A DNA stretch of 6,620 nucleotides from an uncultured Collinsella sp. (GTDB lineage: Bacteria; Actinomycetota; Coriobacteriia; Coriobacteriales; Coriobacteriaceae): positions 1 to 6,620 of the forward strand of contig UQWQ01000100.1 of NCBI GenBank assembly GCA_900544755.1. Direction: 5' to 3'. The notes under the pieces are model-generated. The model did no database searches. It was not told the DNA's origin and was given only the letters and a program-made list of their open reading frames with translations. A program made the position numbers and the translations under genes. Below are positions 1 through 6,564 of the stretch, piece by piece. Positions within the stretch are counted from its first letter, which is position 1, and every line of letters begins with the position of its first letter.

Positions 1-46
1 TGCCCTGACCCAAAACGAGCAGGCTAAAGACATCAGCAAGAGGCAT
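1..46 (-). CDS. murD: MurD, UDP-N-acetylmuramoyl-L-alanine:D-glutamate ligase (N-terminal 15 codons only)
   Basis: Partial gene running off the left edge of the window. The visible residues, MPLADVFSLLVLGQG, end in a V-L-G-x-G stretch like the first strand and glycine loop of the N-terminal Rossmann-like domain of MurD, where UDP-MurNAc-L-Ala binds. Family knowledge: MurD is the cytoplasmic ATP-dependent ligase that adds D-Glu to UDP-MurNAc-L-Ala. The ATG at 46 is the only possible start after the mraY stop: the frame upstream reads TAG-TGG-TCT-TTC-ATG. The gap to mraY is 9 nt and only a weak Shine-Dalgarno-like AGTGG is present, so translation is probably coupled to mraY. The position directly after mraY is the classic dcw place for murD, and this supports the call as much as the short sequence does. 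Confidence 0.8.
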   Translation of the reverse strand, partial: MPLADVFSLLVLGQG

Positions 47-55
47 GAAAGACCA

Positions 56-1075
56 CTATCCCAACTGGAAGAACAGGGCAAGGCCAACGGCACCAAAGGC
101 CGCAGCGATAATCCAAAAACGGATGACGACCTTGGTCTCGGCCCAACCCTTCTTTTCGAAATGATGATGGATGGGCGCCATAAGGAAGACGCGCTTGTGC
201 GTAAAGTGGAAGTAGACAACCTGAATCATGACCGACAGGGTCTCAACGATAAACAGGCCACCGATGATGAGGGAGACGACCTCGGTGTTAGTCATGATGG
301 ACGTACAGGCAAACGCGGCGCCCAGAGCAAGCGAGCCGGTATCACCCATAAAGATGCTCGCCGGATAGCAGTTGAACCACAGAAAGCCCAGGCAGGCACC
401 GGCACACGCGGTGCAGAAGATGGACAGGTTCACGTCTCCGTGCAAAAACGCCATGGCAGCCATGGCGAGCATGGCGATCATGGAGGTGCCGCCAGCAAGA
501 CCGTCAAGGCCATCGGTCAAGTTCACGGCATTAGAAAGACCGGCAATCATCAGCCAGCAAAAGACAATATAGAGCCACGGGAACGAATAGCCGCAGATGG
601 TAGTCGAAAGCGCGCCAAGGTCAATCGTCAACCCACCGGGAAAACGAATCTCGGGGGCGACGCCGCACCAGTTGACGGCAAGCACCGTAAAGGTGACACA
701 GATAATGGTTAGGCCGATCATCTTGGCATGAGGCGTCAGACCGAGCGAGCGCCCATGCGTAACGGAGGTCAGGTCGTCGATCAGGCCCAGCACACCGGTC
801 GCCAGCGTGGCGAGCAGCACGAGCACGAGCTCGGTGGTGAGCTTTCCCATCAGCAGGCAGGTCAGCGAGATCGCGACGAGGATGACAACACCACCCATGG
901 TGGGCGTTCCCTGCTTAACCAAATGACGCTTGGGGCCGTCGGCACGAACCTGCTGGCCGATACCCTCGACCTTGAGCAGCTTAATCCACCACGGCATGAG
1001 CAGCAGCGCAATGGCTGCGGCGATGCCAAGCCCCAAAAAAGCCTGATACGTTGGATACGAGGGATTGCCGAACAT
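56..1075 (-). CDS. mraY: MraY, phospho-N-acetylmuramoyl-pentapeptide transferase
   Basis: Integral membrane enzyme that transfers phospho-MurNAc-pentapeptide from UDP to undecaprenyl phosphate, making lipid I on the inner face of the membrane. At 339 residues it has the usual family length, with about ten hydrophobic segments along the chain. Visible family motifs: KQGTPTMGG (about 54-62), the Asp pair D100-D101 in LIDDLTS, NLTDGLDGL (185-193) with D188 and D191, MGDTGSL (243-249) with D245, and the APIHHHFEKKGW loop (300-311) with three histidines. These Asp and His residues match the Mg2+/catalytic positions known for MraY. The ATG at 1075 is fixed, because the preceding in-frame codons are the murF stop TAG and one CCC. 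The best ribosome-binding candidate, GGAAGG, lies inside the end of murF about 13 nt upstream, so translation is probably coupled to murF. The gene ends in TAG. Confidence 0.97.
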   Translation of the reverse strand: MFGNPSYPTYQAFLGLGIAAAIALLLMPWWIKLLKVEGIGQQVRADGPKRHLVKQGTPTMGGVVILVAISLTCLLMGKLTTELVLVLLATLATGVLGLIDDLTSVTHGRSLGLTPHAKMIGLTIICVTFTVLAVNWCGVAPEIRFPGGLTIDLGALSTTICGYSFPWLYIVFCWLMIAGLSNAVNLTDGLDGLAGGTSMIAMLAMAAMAFLHGDVNLSIFCTACAGACLGFLWFNCYPASIFMGDTGSLALGAAFACTSIMTNTEVVSLIIGGLFIVETLSVMIQVVYFHFTHKRVFLMAPIHHHFEKKGWAETKVVIRFWIIAAAFGAVGLALFFQLG

Positions 1076-1078
1076 GGG

Positions 1079-2503
1079 CTAGCACACACCTTCCACAAAG
1101 CGGTCGAGCTCAACAAAGCGGGAACCCTTGACCAGTACAACATCATGTTTTTCAAGCGCACCGCCCATGCGGTCGAGCACCTGCTGATAATCGGAGAACA
1201 CCTGGATGCGGTCCTCGTCCATGCCCATCATGCGCGCGGCATCGGCCATAAGCTGGGCCAGCTCACCACCCACGCACGCCAGCATGTCGAGCTTCTTGGC
1301 GGCGGCATAGGCGCCCACGAGCTCATGCATGCGAGGAGCCTCATCGCCCATCTCGCCCATCTCGCCCAGGATCGCCATGCGAGACCCCGTGCATGAAAGC
1401 GAGCGCAGCAGATCGAGGCCGGCTGCCATCGATTCGGCGCTGGCGTTATAGGAATCGTCGATGATGCGTGCACCGCTCTTGGCGCGCTTGATCTCCTGGC
1501 GGTGCCCGGTGATCGTAAGACCCCTAAAGGCAGCATCGATCTGCTCGGGCGTCACGCCCAGGCGATAGGCAACCGCGGCGGCCTTAACGGCATTAGGAAC
1601 GGACTGCACGCCGGGGATGGCAAGCATGGTATCGATTGTCTCGCCCTGACCAAAATCGAGCGTAAAGACCGGACGGCCCTCGTCATCAACGCGAACGTCG
1701 CGGGCGCGGACCTCATCATCGTCAGAGACACCGGCCAGCATCACGTCGATACCAGCAGGCCGGGCGAACGTATCGCGAATGAACGGCGTAAAATCGTCCT
1801 CGCCGCCCAAAACCAGCAGCGGCAAATAGTCGCCGGCGGCGCACATGCCCTGGACAATCTCGGCCTTAGCGCGGGCGATGTTCTCGCGGCTGCCCAAAAT
1901 GCCGATATGAGAGGTGCCGATCTTGCTCACGATGGCAAGGTTGGGATTGGCGGACTGGGACAGGCGCTCGATCTCGTGGAAATGGTTCATGCCCATCTCG
2001 AGCACCAGGACCTCGGTATCGGCCGGAGCGGAAAGCACCGTGAGCGGCATGCCGATCAGGTTATTGAAATTGCCCTTGGTGGCCCAGACACGATAGCGCT
2101 TGGCGAGCACAGCGGCGAGAACGTCCTTGGTCGTCGTCTTGCCGATGGAACCGGTAATGCCAACGACCAGGCAGCCAAGCTCCAGGCGATACGCGTGCGC
2201 CAAACGCAGCAGAAACTCCTCGGGATCATCGGTCAGCAAGATGGCACAGCCCTTGTCCTGCGCCAGCGAGACCAGCTCGGCCTCGGGCTCACGCGTCATC
2301 ACGACGGCGCCGGCACCCGACTGGACGGCACGGGAAGCAAAATCATTGCCGTCGACGTTTTCACCGGGAAAGGCGACGAAAATCGTCCCTTCCTCGACCT
2401 GGCGCGAGTCGATAACGCACCCGCGGCATACCCGATCGACTTCTCCCGTCACGGTTCGGGCCCCTGTTGCGGCCGCGAGGTTGTTGACGGCGATCTCTAT
2501 CAT
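1079..2503 (-). CDS. murF: MurF, UDP-N-acetylmuramoyl-tripeptide:D-alanyl-D-alanine ligase
   Basis: Cytoplasmic Mur ligase that uses ATP to join D-Ala-D-Ala to UDP-MurNAc-tripeptide, giving the pentapeptide substrate of MraY. At 474 residues it has normal length and the three Mur domains in order: an N-terminal UDP-binding domain with VIDSRQVEEGTIFVAFPG (30-47), a central ATPase domain with the P-loop GITGSIGKTTTKD (115-127), NNLIGMPLTVL (147-157) and LEMGMNHFHEIE (168-179), and a C-terminal domain with DDSYNAS (349-355), LGEMGEMGD (379-387) and VLVKGSRF (456-463). NNLIGMPLTVL, DDSYNAS and VLVKGSR favour MurF over MurE, MurD or MurC. The ATG at 2503 has a good Shine-Dalgarno, GGGGAG, 5 nt upstream. 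A 128-nt noncoding gap separates it from ftsI, where murE usually lies. It ends in TAG only 3 nt before the mraY start, in the same reading frame. Confidence 0.96.
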   Translation of the reverse strand: MIEIAVNNLAAATGARTVTGEVDRVCRGCVIDSRQVEEGTIFVAFPGENVDGNDFASRAVQSGAGAVVMTREPEAELVSLAQDKGCAILLTDDPEEFLLRLAHAYRLELGCLVVGITGSIGKTTTKDVLAAVLAKRYRVWATKGNFNNLIGMPLTVLSAPADTEVLVLEMGMNHFHEIERLSQSANPNLAIVSKIGTSHIGILGSRENIARAKAEIVQGMCAAGDYLPLLVLGGEDDFTPFIRDTFARPAGIDVMLAGVSDDDEVRARDVRVDDEGRPVFTLDFGQGETIDTMLAIPGVQSVPNAVKAAAVAYRLGVTPEQIDAAFRGLTITGHRQEIKRAKSGARIIDDSYNASAESMAAGLDLLRSLSCTGSRMAILGEMGEMGDEAPRMHELVGAYAAAKKLDMLACVGGELAQLMADAARMMGMDEDRIQVFSDYQQVLDRMGGALEKHDVVLVKGSRFVELDRFVEGVC

Positions 2504-2631
2504 TGCAGCTCCCCTGTAAACCTAAATAATGCTATCGGCGTATTGTATCCCAGCGCCGCGCATGCGTGGTGCAGGGCATGTGAACACCCCTCATATGGGA
2601 CAACAAACCACGCCCCAAAGATTGTAACCCC
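2504..2631. other. 128-nt noncoding gap between ftsI and murF, possible internal promoter
   Basis: Between the ftsI stop and the murF start I see no credible gene. On the minus strand a good -10-like hexamer, TACAAT, lies at 2542-2547, which would start transcription about 32 nt before murF. The region 17-18 bp upstream has no recognisable -35, so the promoter call is weak. A 7-bp inverted repeat (GCGTGGT at 2564-2570, ACCACGC at 2607-2613) encloses 36 nt. No run of T follows any stem, so I do not call a terminator. In the common dcw order murE occupies this place. Its absence plus an AT-richer stretch just before murF fits an old gene loss with a secondary promoter, but that is inference. 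Confidence 0.35.
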
Positions 2632-4497
2632 CTACTTCGTGTGTGGGATACCCAGCACGTCGAGCGCGTTGGCCATAATGGACTGGAACGGCACCGCAGC
2701 GGCATCTGAGCCGCTCGGCGTTCCGTCGAGCGTGATATAGCACAGTACTTTGGGCGATTGTGCCGGTGCAAAGCCCATAAAGGACGACATGTAGTTCTCC
2801 TTGAGGTAGCCGCCGTTCTCGTCGGCACGTTCGGCCGTACCGGTCTTACCCGCCACGTCATAGCCGTCAACCGCGCCGCCAACGCCCGTTCCCTCCGACA
2901 CGACCGTTTGCATGCACGATGTCACCTGGGATGCGGCGTCCTCCGAAATCGCGCGCTCGCCTTCGCCCCAGTCCCTCTCGTCGCCTTTGCTGGACTTATA
3001 GAAGTGCGGGGTCATCATCACGCCGCCGTTGGCGATGCCGCCCACGGCACGTGCGATCTCAATCGGCGAGACAGACAGCGCCTGTCCAAAGCTCATCGAG
3101 CCCAGCGTGGCGCCGTCATACTGGTCACGCTCCTTGACGATGCCCAGGCTCTCGCCCGGAAAATCGACACCAGAGCTGTGACCGATGCCCCACTTGTCCA
3201 CATAGGCGGCAAAGTCGTCGGCACCGATCTTGCGCCCCACCAGGACAAATCCCACGTTGGACGAACGGCGCATCATCTCGCGCACATCCATGGTCATGGC
3301 GTAGTCGCGCTTGTCGGCATCGGTGACGGTATCGTCGCCCACCTTGATGCTCGCCGGCACCTCAAACGACGTACTCGACCGCACGACACCCAAGTCGAAG
3401 CCGGCGCCCGCCACGAGCGTCTTAAAGACCGAGCCGGGCTCGTAGGCGTCGGTGACCAGGCGCAGGTTCATATCCTCGGTCTTGGCGTTTTCCAAATTGG
3501 TCTGGTCGTAGGTCGGATACGAGCAGGCTGCCAAGATCTCGCCTGTCGTAGGATCGGTGACCAGCGCCGAGCCGTTCTTGGCCTTTGTCTTCTCGACAGC
3601 CTCTGCCAGGGCATCCTCGGCCGCACGCTGGATATTGACGTCGAGCGTCGTCACGAGATCAACGCCGTCGACCGCAGCCACCTTTTTATAGGCACCGCCC
3701 GCGATATAGCTGCCGTCCCTCGCGCGCTCGCGTACGAGAGAACCGTTCGTGCCGGTCAGAAGCTTGTTGTATTGCTTTTCGAGACCCGTCAAGCCGTCGT
3801 TGTCTACATTCACTACACCCAGCACCTGCGATGCCAGATTGCCGTATGGATATACGCGCTTCATGGCCTGCTCAAAAAGCACGCCGGACAGGTTCTTCTT
3901 CTCCAGCGCCGCAGCGTCGTCTTCGTCCACCTGGCGCTTGATATACACCCAGGTTCCATCGGACTCAACGAGCTTGCGGCAGGTCTTTTTATCGATTCCA
4001 GTTGCCTTGACCAGCGCCGACACCGTCTTGTCAACATCCTCGACAAGCTGGGGGTTCACGGCGATGTTGCGACATTCGACCGACGACGCCAGCACGTTAC
4101 CGTTGCGGTCGTAGATGGTGCCACGTTTGGCATAGAGGGTCTGCGCAAGCAGGCGGCGCGCATCGGCACGCTCGCGCAGTTTATCGGCTTCGACAATTTG
4201 ATAGCCGGCAAGGCGAAAGACGCCCAAGCCCAAGCCAAGCCCAATGAGGCCCATGACGGCTTTGCGGCGAGGCAGAGGCGTGCCTGTGAGCCATTCGGTC
4301 GACGAACTCTTGCGCGACCTGGTGTTATGCACTTGAGGGCCGCCCGAGCCGCGAAGTCGCGACGCCGGGTCGTTGCCACGGGACTGCCCGGCGTTGTAAG
4401 ATTGCCGACCCGTTCCTTGATAACCAGAACGTCCCCGCGACGAGGGACGTCCAGAACCGCGGCCCCCATCGGAACCGCGGCGATAGTCATTTGTCAT
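2632..4497 (-). CDS. ftsI: Class B penicillin-binding protein, septal transpeptidase FtsI/PBP2b-like
   Basis: D,D-transpeptidase that cross-links septal peptidoglycan with FtsW and the FtsL-type proteins; the catalytic part is outside the membrane. The 621 residues read as follows: a basic, Gly/Arg/Ser-rich, probably disordered cytoplasmic tail (1-68), one transmembrane segment (about 79-98), the PBP dimerisation domain starting with AKRGTIYDRNG (123-133), then the transpeptidase domain. Active-site motifs are complete: S356-V-F-K359 (SxxK), S412-S-N414 (SxN) and K551-T-G553 (KTG). No PASTA repeats follow; the protein ends soon after the catalytic domain. The ATG at 4497 is 17 nt after the ftsL-like stop and has no clear Shine-Dalgarno, suggesting coupling to the gene before it. 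A later start would remove part of the low-complexity tail, so the true N-terminus is less certain than the rest. The gene ends in TAG. Confidence 0.94.
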   Translation of the reverse strand: MTNDYRRGSDGGRGSGRPSSRGRSGYQGTGRQSYNAGQSRGNDPASRLRGSGGPQVHNTRSRKSSSTEWLTGTPLPRRKAVMGLIGLGLGLGVFRLAGYQIVEADKLRERADARRLLAQTLYAKRGTIYDRNGNVLASSVECRNIAVNPQLVEDVDKTVSALVKATGIDKKTCRKLVESDGTWVYIKRQVDEDDAAALEKKNLSGVLFEQAMKRVYPYGNLASQVLGVVNVDNDGLTGLEKQYNKLLTGTNGSLVRERARDGSYIAGGAYKKVAAVDGVDLVTTLDVNIQRAAEDALAEAVEKTKAKNGSALVTDPTTGEILAACSYPTYDQTNLENAKTEDMNLRLVTDAYEPGSVFKTLVAGAGFDLGVVRSSTSFEVPASIKVGDDTVTDADKRDYAMTMDVREMMRRSSNVGFVLVGRKIGADDFAAYVDKWGIGHSSGVDFPGESLGIVKERDQYDGATLGSMSFGQALSVSPIEIARAVGGIANGGVMMTPHFYKSSKGDERDWGEGERAISEDAASQVTSCMQTVVSEGTGVGGAVDGYDVAGKTGTAERADENGGYLKENYMSSFMGFAPAQSPKVLCYITLDGTPSGSDAAAVPFQSIMANALDVLGIPHTK

Positions 4498-4514
4498 ACT
4501 CAGCTACCGTCTTG

Positions 4515-4985
4515 CTACTGAGCGGTCGCGGTCGCGTTGGCGCCCGCGGCTGCATCCTGCGAAAAGTCAAGTGTAACGCTCTCGCTGGGCTCCACCATGC
4601 CATAAGCGCCCGCAAGGTCGCGAATGCGCGTGTCGGCGCCATAGACCGAATGCATGACCTCCAGGTCGGAGCTCTCATCGGTCGCCTTTTCGAGCGTGTT
4701 GGTAAGCTCGGCGTTGCTGTTGAGCACCTGGGCCGTAACGCCGGCGAGCGCCACGCGGGCGACGCCGATCGTCATGAAGATAGCCGCAATGATGCAAAAC
4801 GTTTTAAGAACGCTCATGAAAACCGGGCTTACCGCCTGGTTTGCCTGACGGCCCGCGCCCGTGTAGACATCAAAGCGCGGCGTGCGCTGCTCACGGGGAG
4901 CAACGGGGGCCTGCGGCGTCTCACGATAGGCGGGCATGGCGTTCATATCATAGGCGAGTGCTGCGCTTGAAGTGTTGTAGCCCAT
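4515..4985 (-). CDS. ftsL: FtsL/DivIC-like single-pass division protein
   Basis: A 156-residue membrane protein placed exactly where ftsL lies, between rsmH and ftsI. Visible parts: a Pro/Ala/Arg-containing cytoplasmic N-terminus (1-54), one hydrophobic membrane segment (about 55-82), then a short stretch with coiled-coil character (about 84-115), and RIRDLAGAYGMVEP (120-133). The last resembles the A-x-x-x-G-M-V-x-P ending common in FtsL and DivIC proteins. A C-terminal Ala/Thr-rich tail follows. Family knowledge: FtsL forms a complex with FtsB/DivIC and FtsQ/DivIB that activates FtsW-FtsI at the septum. Primary sequence is poorly conserved in this family, so the call rests on topology, the GMV-P motif and position. 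The ATG at 4985 has GGAGG 9 nt upstream. The 90-nt gap from rsmH is longer than most in the cluster; I see no convincing promoter, hairpin or ORF in it. The gene ends in TAG. Confidence 0.8.
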   Translation of the reverse strand: MGYNTSSAALAYDMNAMPAYRETPQAPVAPREQRTPRFDVYTGAGRQANQAVSPVFMSVLKTFCIIAAIFMTIGVARVALAGVTAQVLNSNAELTNTLEKATDESSDLEVMHSVYGADTRIRDLAGAYGMVEPSESVTLDFSQDAAAGANATATAQ

Positions 4986-5075
4986 GATATGCCGCCTCCC
5001 ATCCCGAGTACGTTGGTAGTGTGTTTAAGCTTCGTTTATGGTGCGAGCGGGAGGTCCAATATCGCGCGGTCGCGC

Positions 5076-6041
5076 CTACAGACGCTGCGCCACGCGGATT
5101 TTGGCTGATCTCGCCCGAGGGTTGCGCTCAACCTCATCAGGCTGGGCAACCAAGGGTTTGCGGGTGATGACCTTGAGTATCGGCACGTTGCCGCACACGC
5201 ACACCGGAATCTCCGGCGGACACGTGCACCCCTGGCTCATCTCCTTAAAGTGATTCTTTACGATACGGTCCTCAAGCGAGTGATACGAGATGACGCAGAT
5301 ACGTCCGCCCGGATTGAGCCACCTGGTGGCGGCATCAAGCCCTCGTTCGAGCACATCGAGCTCGTGATTGACCTCGATGCGAATGGCCTGGAAACTTTTC
5401 TTGGCCGGGTGTCCGCCATGCCGACGAGCGGCAGCCGGGATACCCGCCTTGATGATCTCGACAAATTGGCCGGTGGTTTCGATCGGTTCTTGCTCGCGGC
5501 GGCGCACGATCTCGCGCGCAATCTGCGAGGCGAACTTCTCTTCGCCGTAGACGCGTAGAATCCGGGCGAGGTCGCGTTCGTTATAGGTGTTGATGACCTC
5601 AGCTGCGTTTAAGGTGTTATTGCCCGGATCCATCCGCATGTCCAATGGGGCGTCCTCGTTATACGAAAAGCCCCTGCCAGGGATATCGAGTTGCGGTGAC
5701 GAAACGCCCAAATCGAACAGGAAGCCATCGACCCCGGGCACCTCGGCCGAGCAAAGCAGCTCGTCCAAGTCGCCGAAGTTGCCCTTCAGCAGCTGGTGCG
5801 GTACGCCGGGAACCTCGCGGTCCAGACGGGCGCCAGCGGCCTCGAGGGCCATGTCGTCCTGATCGACGCCGAGCAAAAGGCCGGTCTCCCCCACCTGCGC
5901 GGCCATCTTTACCGAATGGCCGGCACCGCCAAGGGTGCAGTCGCAGACGACGGAGCCGCTCTTTAGCTGCAGCGACTCAAGCACTTCGCCGAGCATGACA
6001 GGTTCATGCCGATATTCTTGTGTCAAGATCCCACGCTCCAT
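5076..6041 (-). CDS. rsmH: RsmH (MraW), 16S rRNA N4-methylcytidine-1402 methyltransferase
   Basis: S-adenosylmethionine-dependent enzyme that methylates N4 of C1402 in 16S rRNA, in the decoding centre of the small ribosomal subunit. At 321 residues it has the usual length. Visible family motifs: YRHEPVML (10-17), the SAM-binding loop DCTLGGAGHS (34-43), the acidic end of the next strand at GVDQDD (58-63), FDLGVSSPQLD (109-119), RGFSYNEDAPLDMRMD (123-138), HPAKKSFQAIRIEVN (211-225), SYHSLEDRIVK (252-262) and RNPRARSAKIRV (306-317). A CxC...CxC cluster (C272, C274, C281, C283) is of a type seen in many RsmH proteins. The ATG at 6041 lies 20 nt after mraZ with only a weak ribosome site. A TTG at 6026 (codon 6) has GGAG 9 nt upstream and would start just before TQEYRHEP, so it is a real alternative start. 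The gene ends in TAG. Confidence 0.97.
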   Translation of the reverse strand: MERGILTQEYRHEPVMLGEVLESLQLKSGSVVCDCTLGGAGHSVKMAAQVGETGLLLGVDQDDMALEAAGARLDREVPGVPHQLLKGNFGDLDELLCSAEVPGVDGFLFDLGVSSPQLDIPGRGFSYNEDAPLDMRMDPGNNTLNAAEVINTYNERDLARILRVYGEEKFASQIAREIVRRREQEPIETTGQFVEIIKAGIPAAARRHGGHPAKKSFQAIRIEVNHELDVLERGLDAATRWLNPGGRICVISYHSLEDRIVKNHFKEMSQGCTCPPEIPVCVCGNVPILKVITRKPLVAQPDEVERNPRARSAKIRVAQRL

Positions 6042-6061
6042 CCGTTACCCGTGCCTTGCCC

Positions 6062-6496
6062 TTACGAGAAGAAGAGGTCCAGCAGGGCCTCATCGTCATC
6101 GTCCTCATCGGCCGCGGCGCGATCCCAAACCTCAAGGTGGTCGTAGTTGCCCACAACCGTGACCTCGCGGTCGAGGTTCGCCTGCTTGCGGAGAGACTCA
6201 GAAAGACCGATACGACCCGCGCTGTCCACATCCATCGACGTGGTGCGCTTGTTGATCGCCCTCATGAGCTTCTGGTCGTTGATGTCGCGCGGGTTAAAAC
6301 CCTCGTGGCCCTCACGACCCGCGAAGAGTCCTTCGACCCACTTATCGAAGGCCTCGGCAGAGAACACGTACAGAGCATCGACATCCAGGGCTTTGAACAC
6401 GCGAACGTGCTCTCCAAGCTCCTCGCGAAGGGGTGCAGGCAGGGACAGACGACCTTTTGCATCGAGATTGCGCTCATATGCACCAGTCATTCCCAT
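6062..6496 (-). CDS. mraZ: MraZ, AbrB-like transcriptional regulator of the dcw cluster
   Basis: DNA-binding protein encoded first in the cluster; in E. coli MraZ represses its own operon by binding TGGGN repeats before mraZ. At 144 residues it has the typical length and two tandem SpoVT-AbrB-type halves, each with the D-x-x-G-R signature: D12-AKG-R16 followed by LSLPAPLREELG, and D91-SAG-R95 followed by IGLSESLRKQANL. The chain ends in a strongly acidic and then hydrophobic tail (about 129-144, five acidic residues in a row at 131-135 and more around them). The ATG at 6496 is preferred: GGAGG lies 6 nt upstream (6503-6507), whereas the second Met codon at 6490 would be 12 nt away. The upstream region contains TGGGG repeats around the -35, fitting autoregulation. 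It is the only complete gene here that ends in TAA. Confidence 0.96.
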   Translation of the reverse strand: MGMTGAYERNLDAKGRLSLPAPLREELGEHVRVFKALDVDALYVFSAEAFDKWVEGLFAGREGHEGFNPRDINDQKLMRAINKRTTSMDVDSAGRIGLSESLRKQANLDREVTVVGNYDHLEVWDRAAADEDDDDEALLDLFFS

Positions 6497-6532
6497 GTGC
6501 GCCCTCCCCTCGGTTACTCAGATGGCACGTAC

Positions 6533-6549
6533 GCGGGGAACCACCCCGC
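6533..6549. repeat. Inverted repeat 2 (GCGGGG-N5-CCCCGC) in the mraZ leader
   Basis: A perfect 6-bp inverted repeat with a 5-nt centre. Its 13-bp core on the minus strand, GGGGTGGTTCCCC, differs from the copy in the promoter spacer at one base. The copies are 37 bp apart centre to centre. This copy lies about 10-26 nt after the predicted transcription start, so in RNA it would form a GC-only stem with a UGGUU loop near the 5' end, ending 36 nt before the mraZ start codon. Confidence 0.65.
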
Positions 6550-6564
6550 CTGTCGACGTCATCA

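Noticed and set aside
728..1396. 222-codon open frame on the plus strand across the mraY-murF junction
   Set aside because: Mirror frame of two well-supported genes; its Gln/His/Arg-rich translation shows no domain.
2564..2613. Inverted repeat GCGTGGT/ACCACGC as an ftsI terminator
   Set aside because: The loop is 36 nt and no T-run follows on the minus strand, so it is not a convincing intrinsic terminator.
1502..2740. 412-codon open frame on the plus strand, antisense to murF and the ftsI-murF gap
   Set aside because: Low-complexity translation without recognisable motifs and no ribosome site worth noting; it mirrors murF codon structure and runs into the ftsI end.
2758..4521. 587-codon open frame on the plus strand, antisense to ftsI
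   Set aside because: The opposite strand carries an unmistakable PBP with all active-site motifs. The plus-strand translation is rich in His, Arg and Ala with no domain, as expected of a mirror frame in GC-rich coding DNA.
4930..5002. Short upstream ORF starting 17 nt before the ftsL-like ATG
   Set aside because: About 19 codons overlapping the ftsL-like start in another frame, with no Shine-Dalgarno; chance is enough to explain it.
4986..5075. Internal promoter in the rsmH to ftsL-like gap
   Set aside because: A TTGGAC-like hexamer exists on the minus strand but no -10 box lies at 16-18 bp; nothing else is persuasive.
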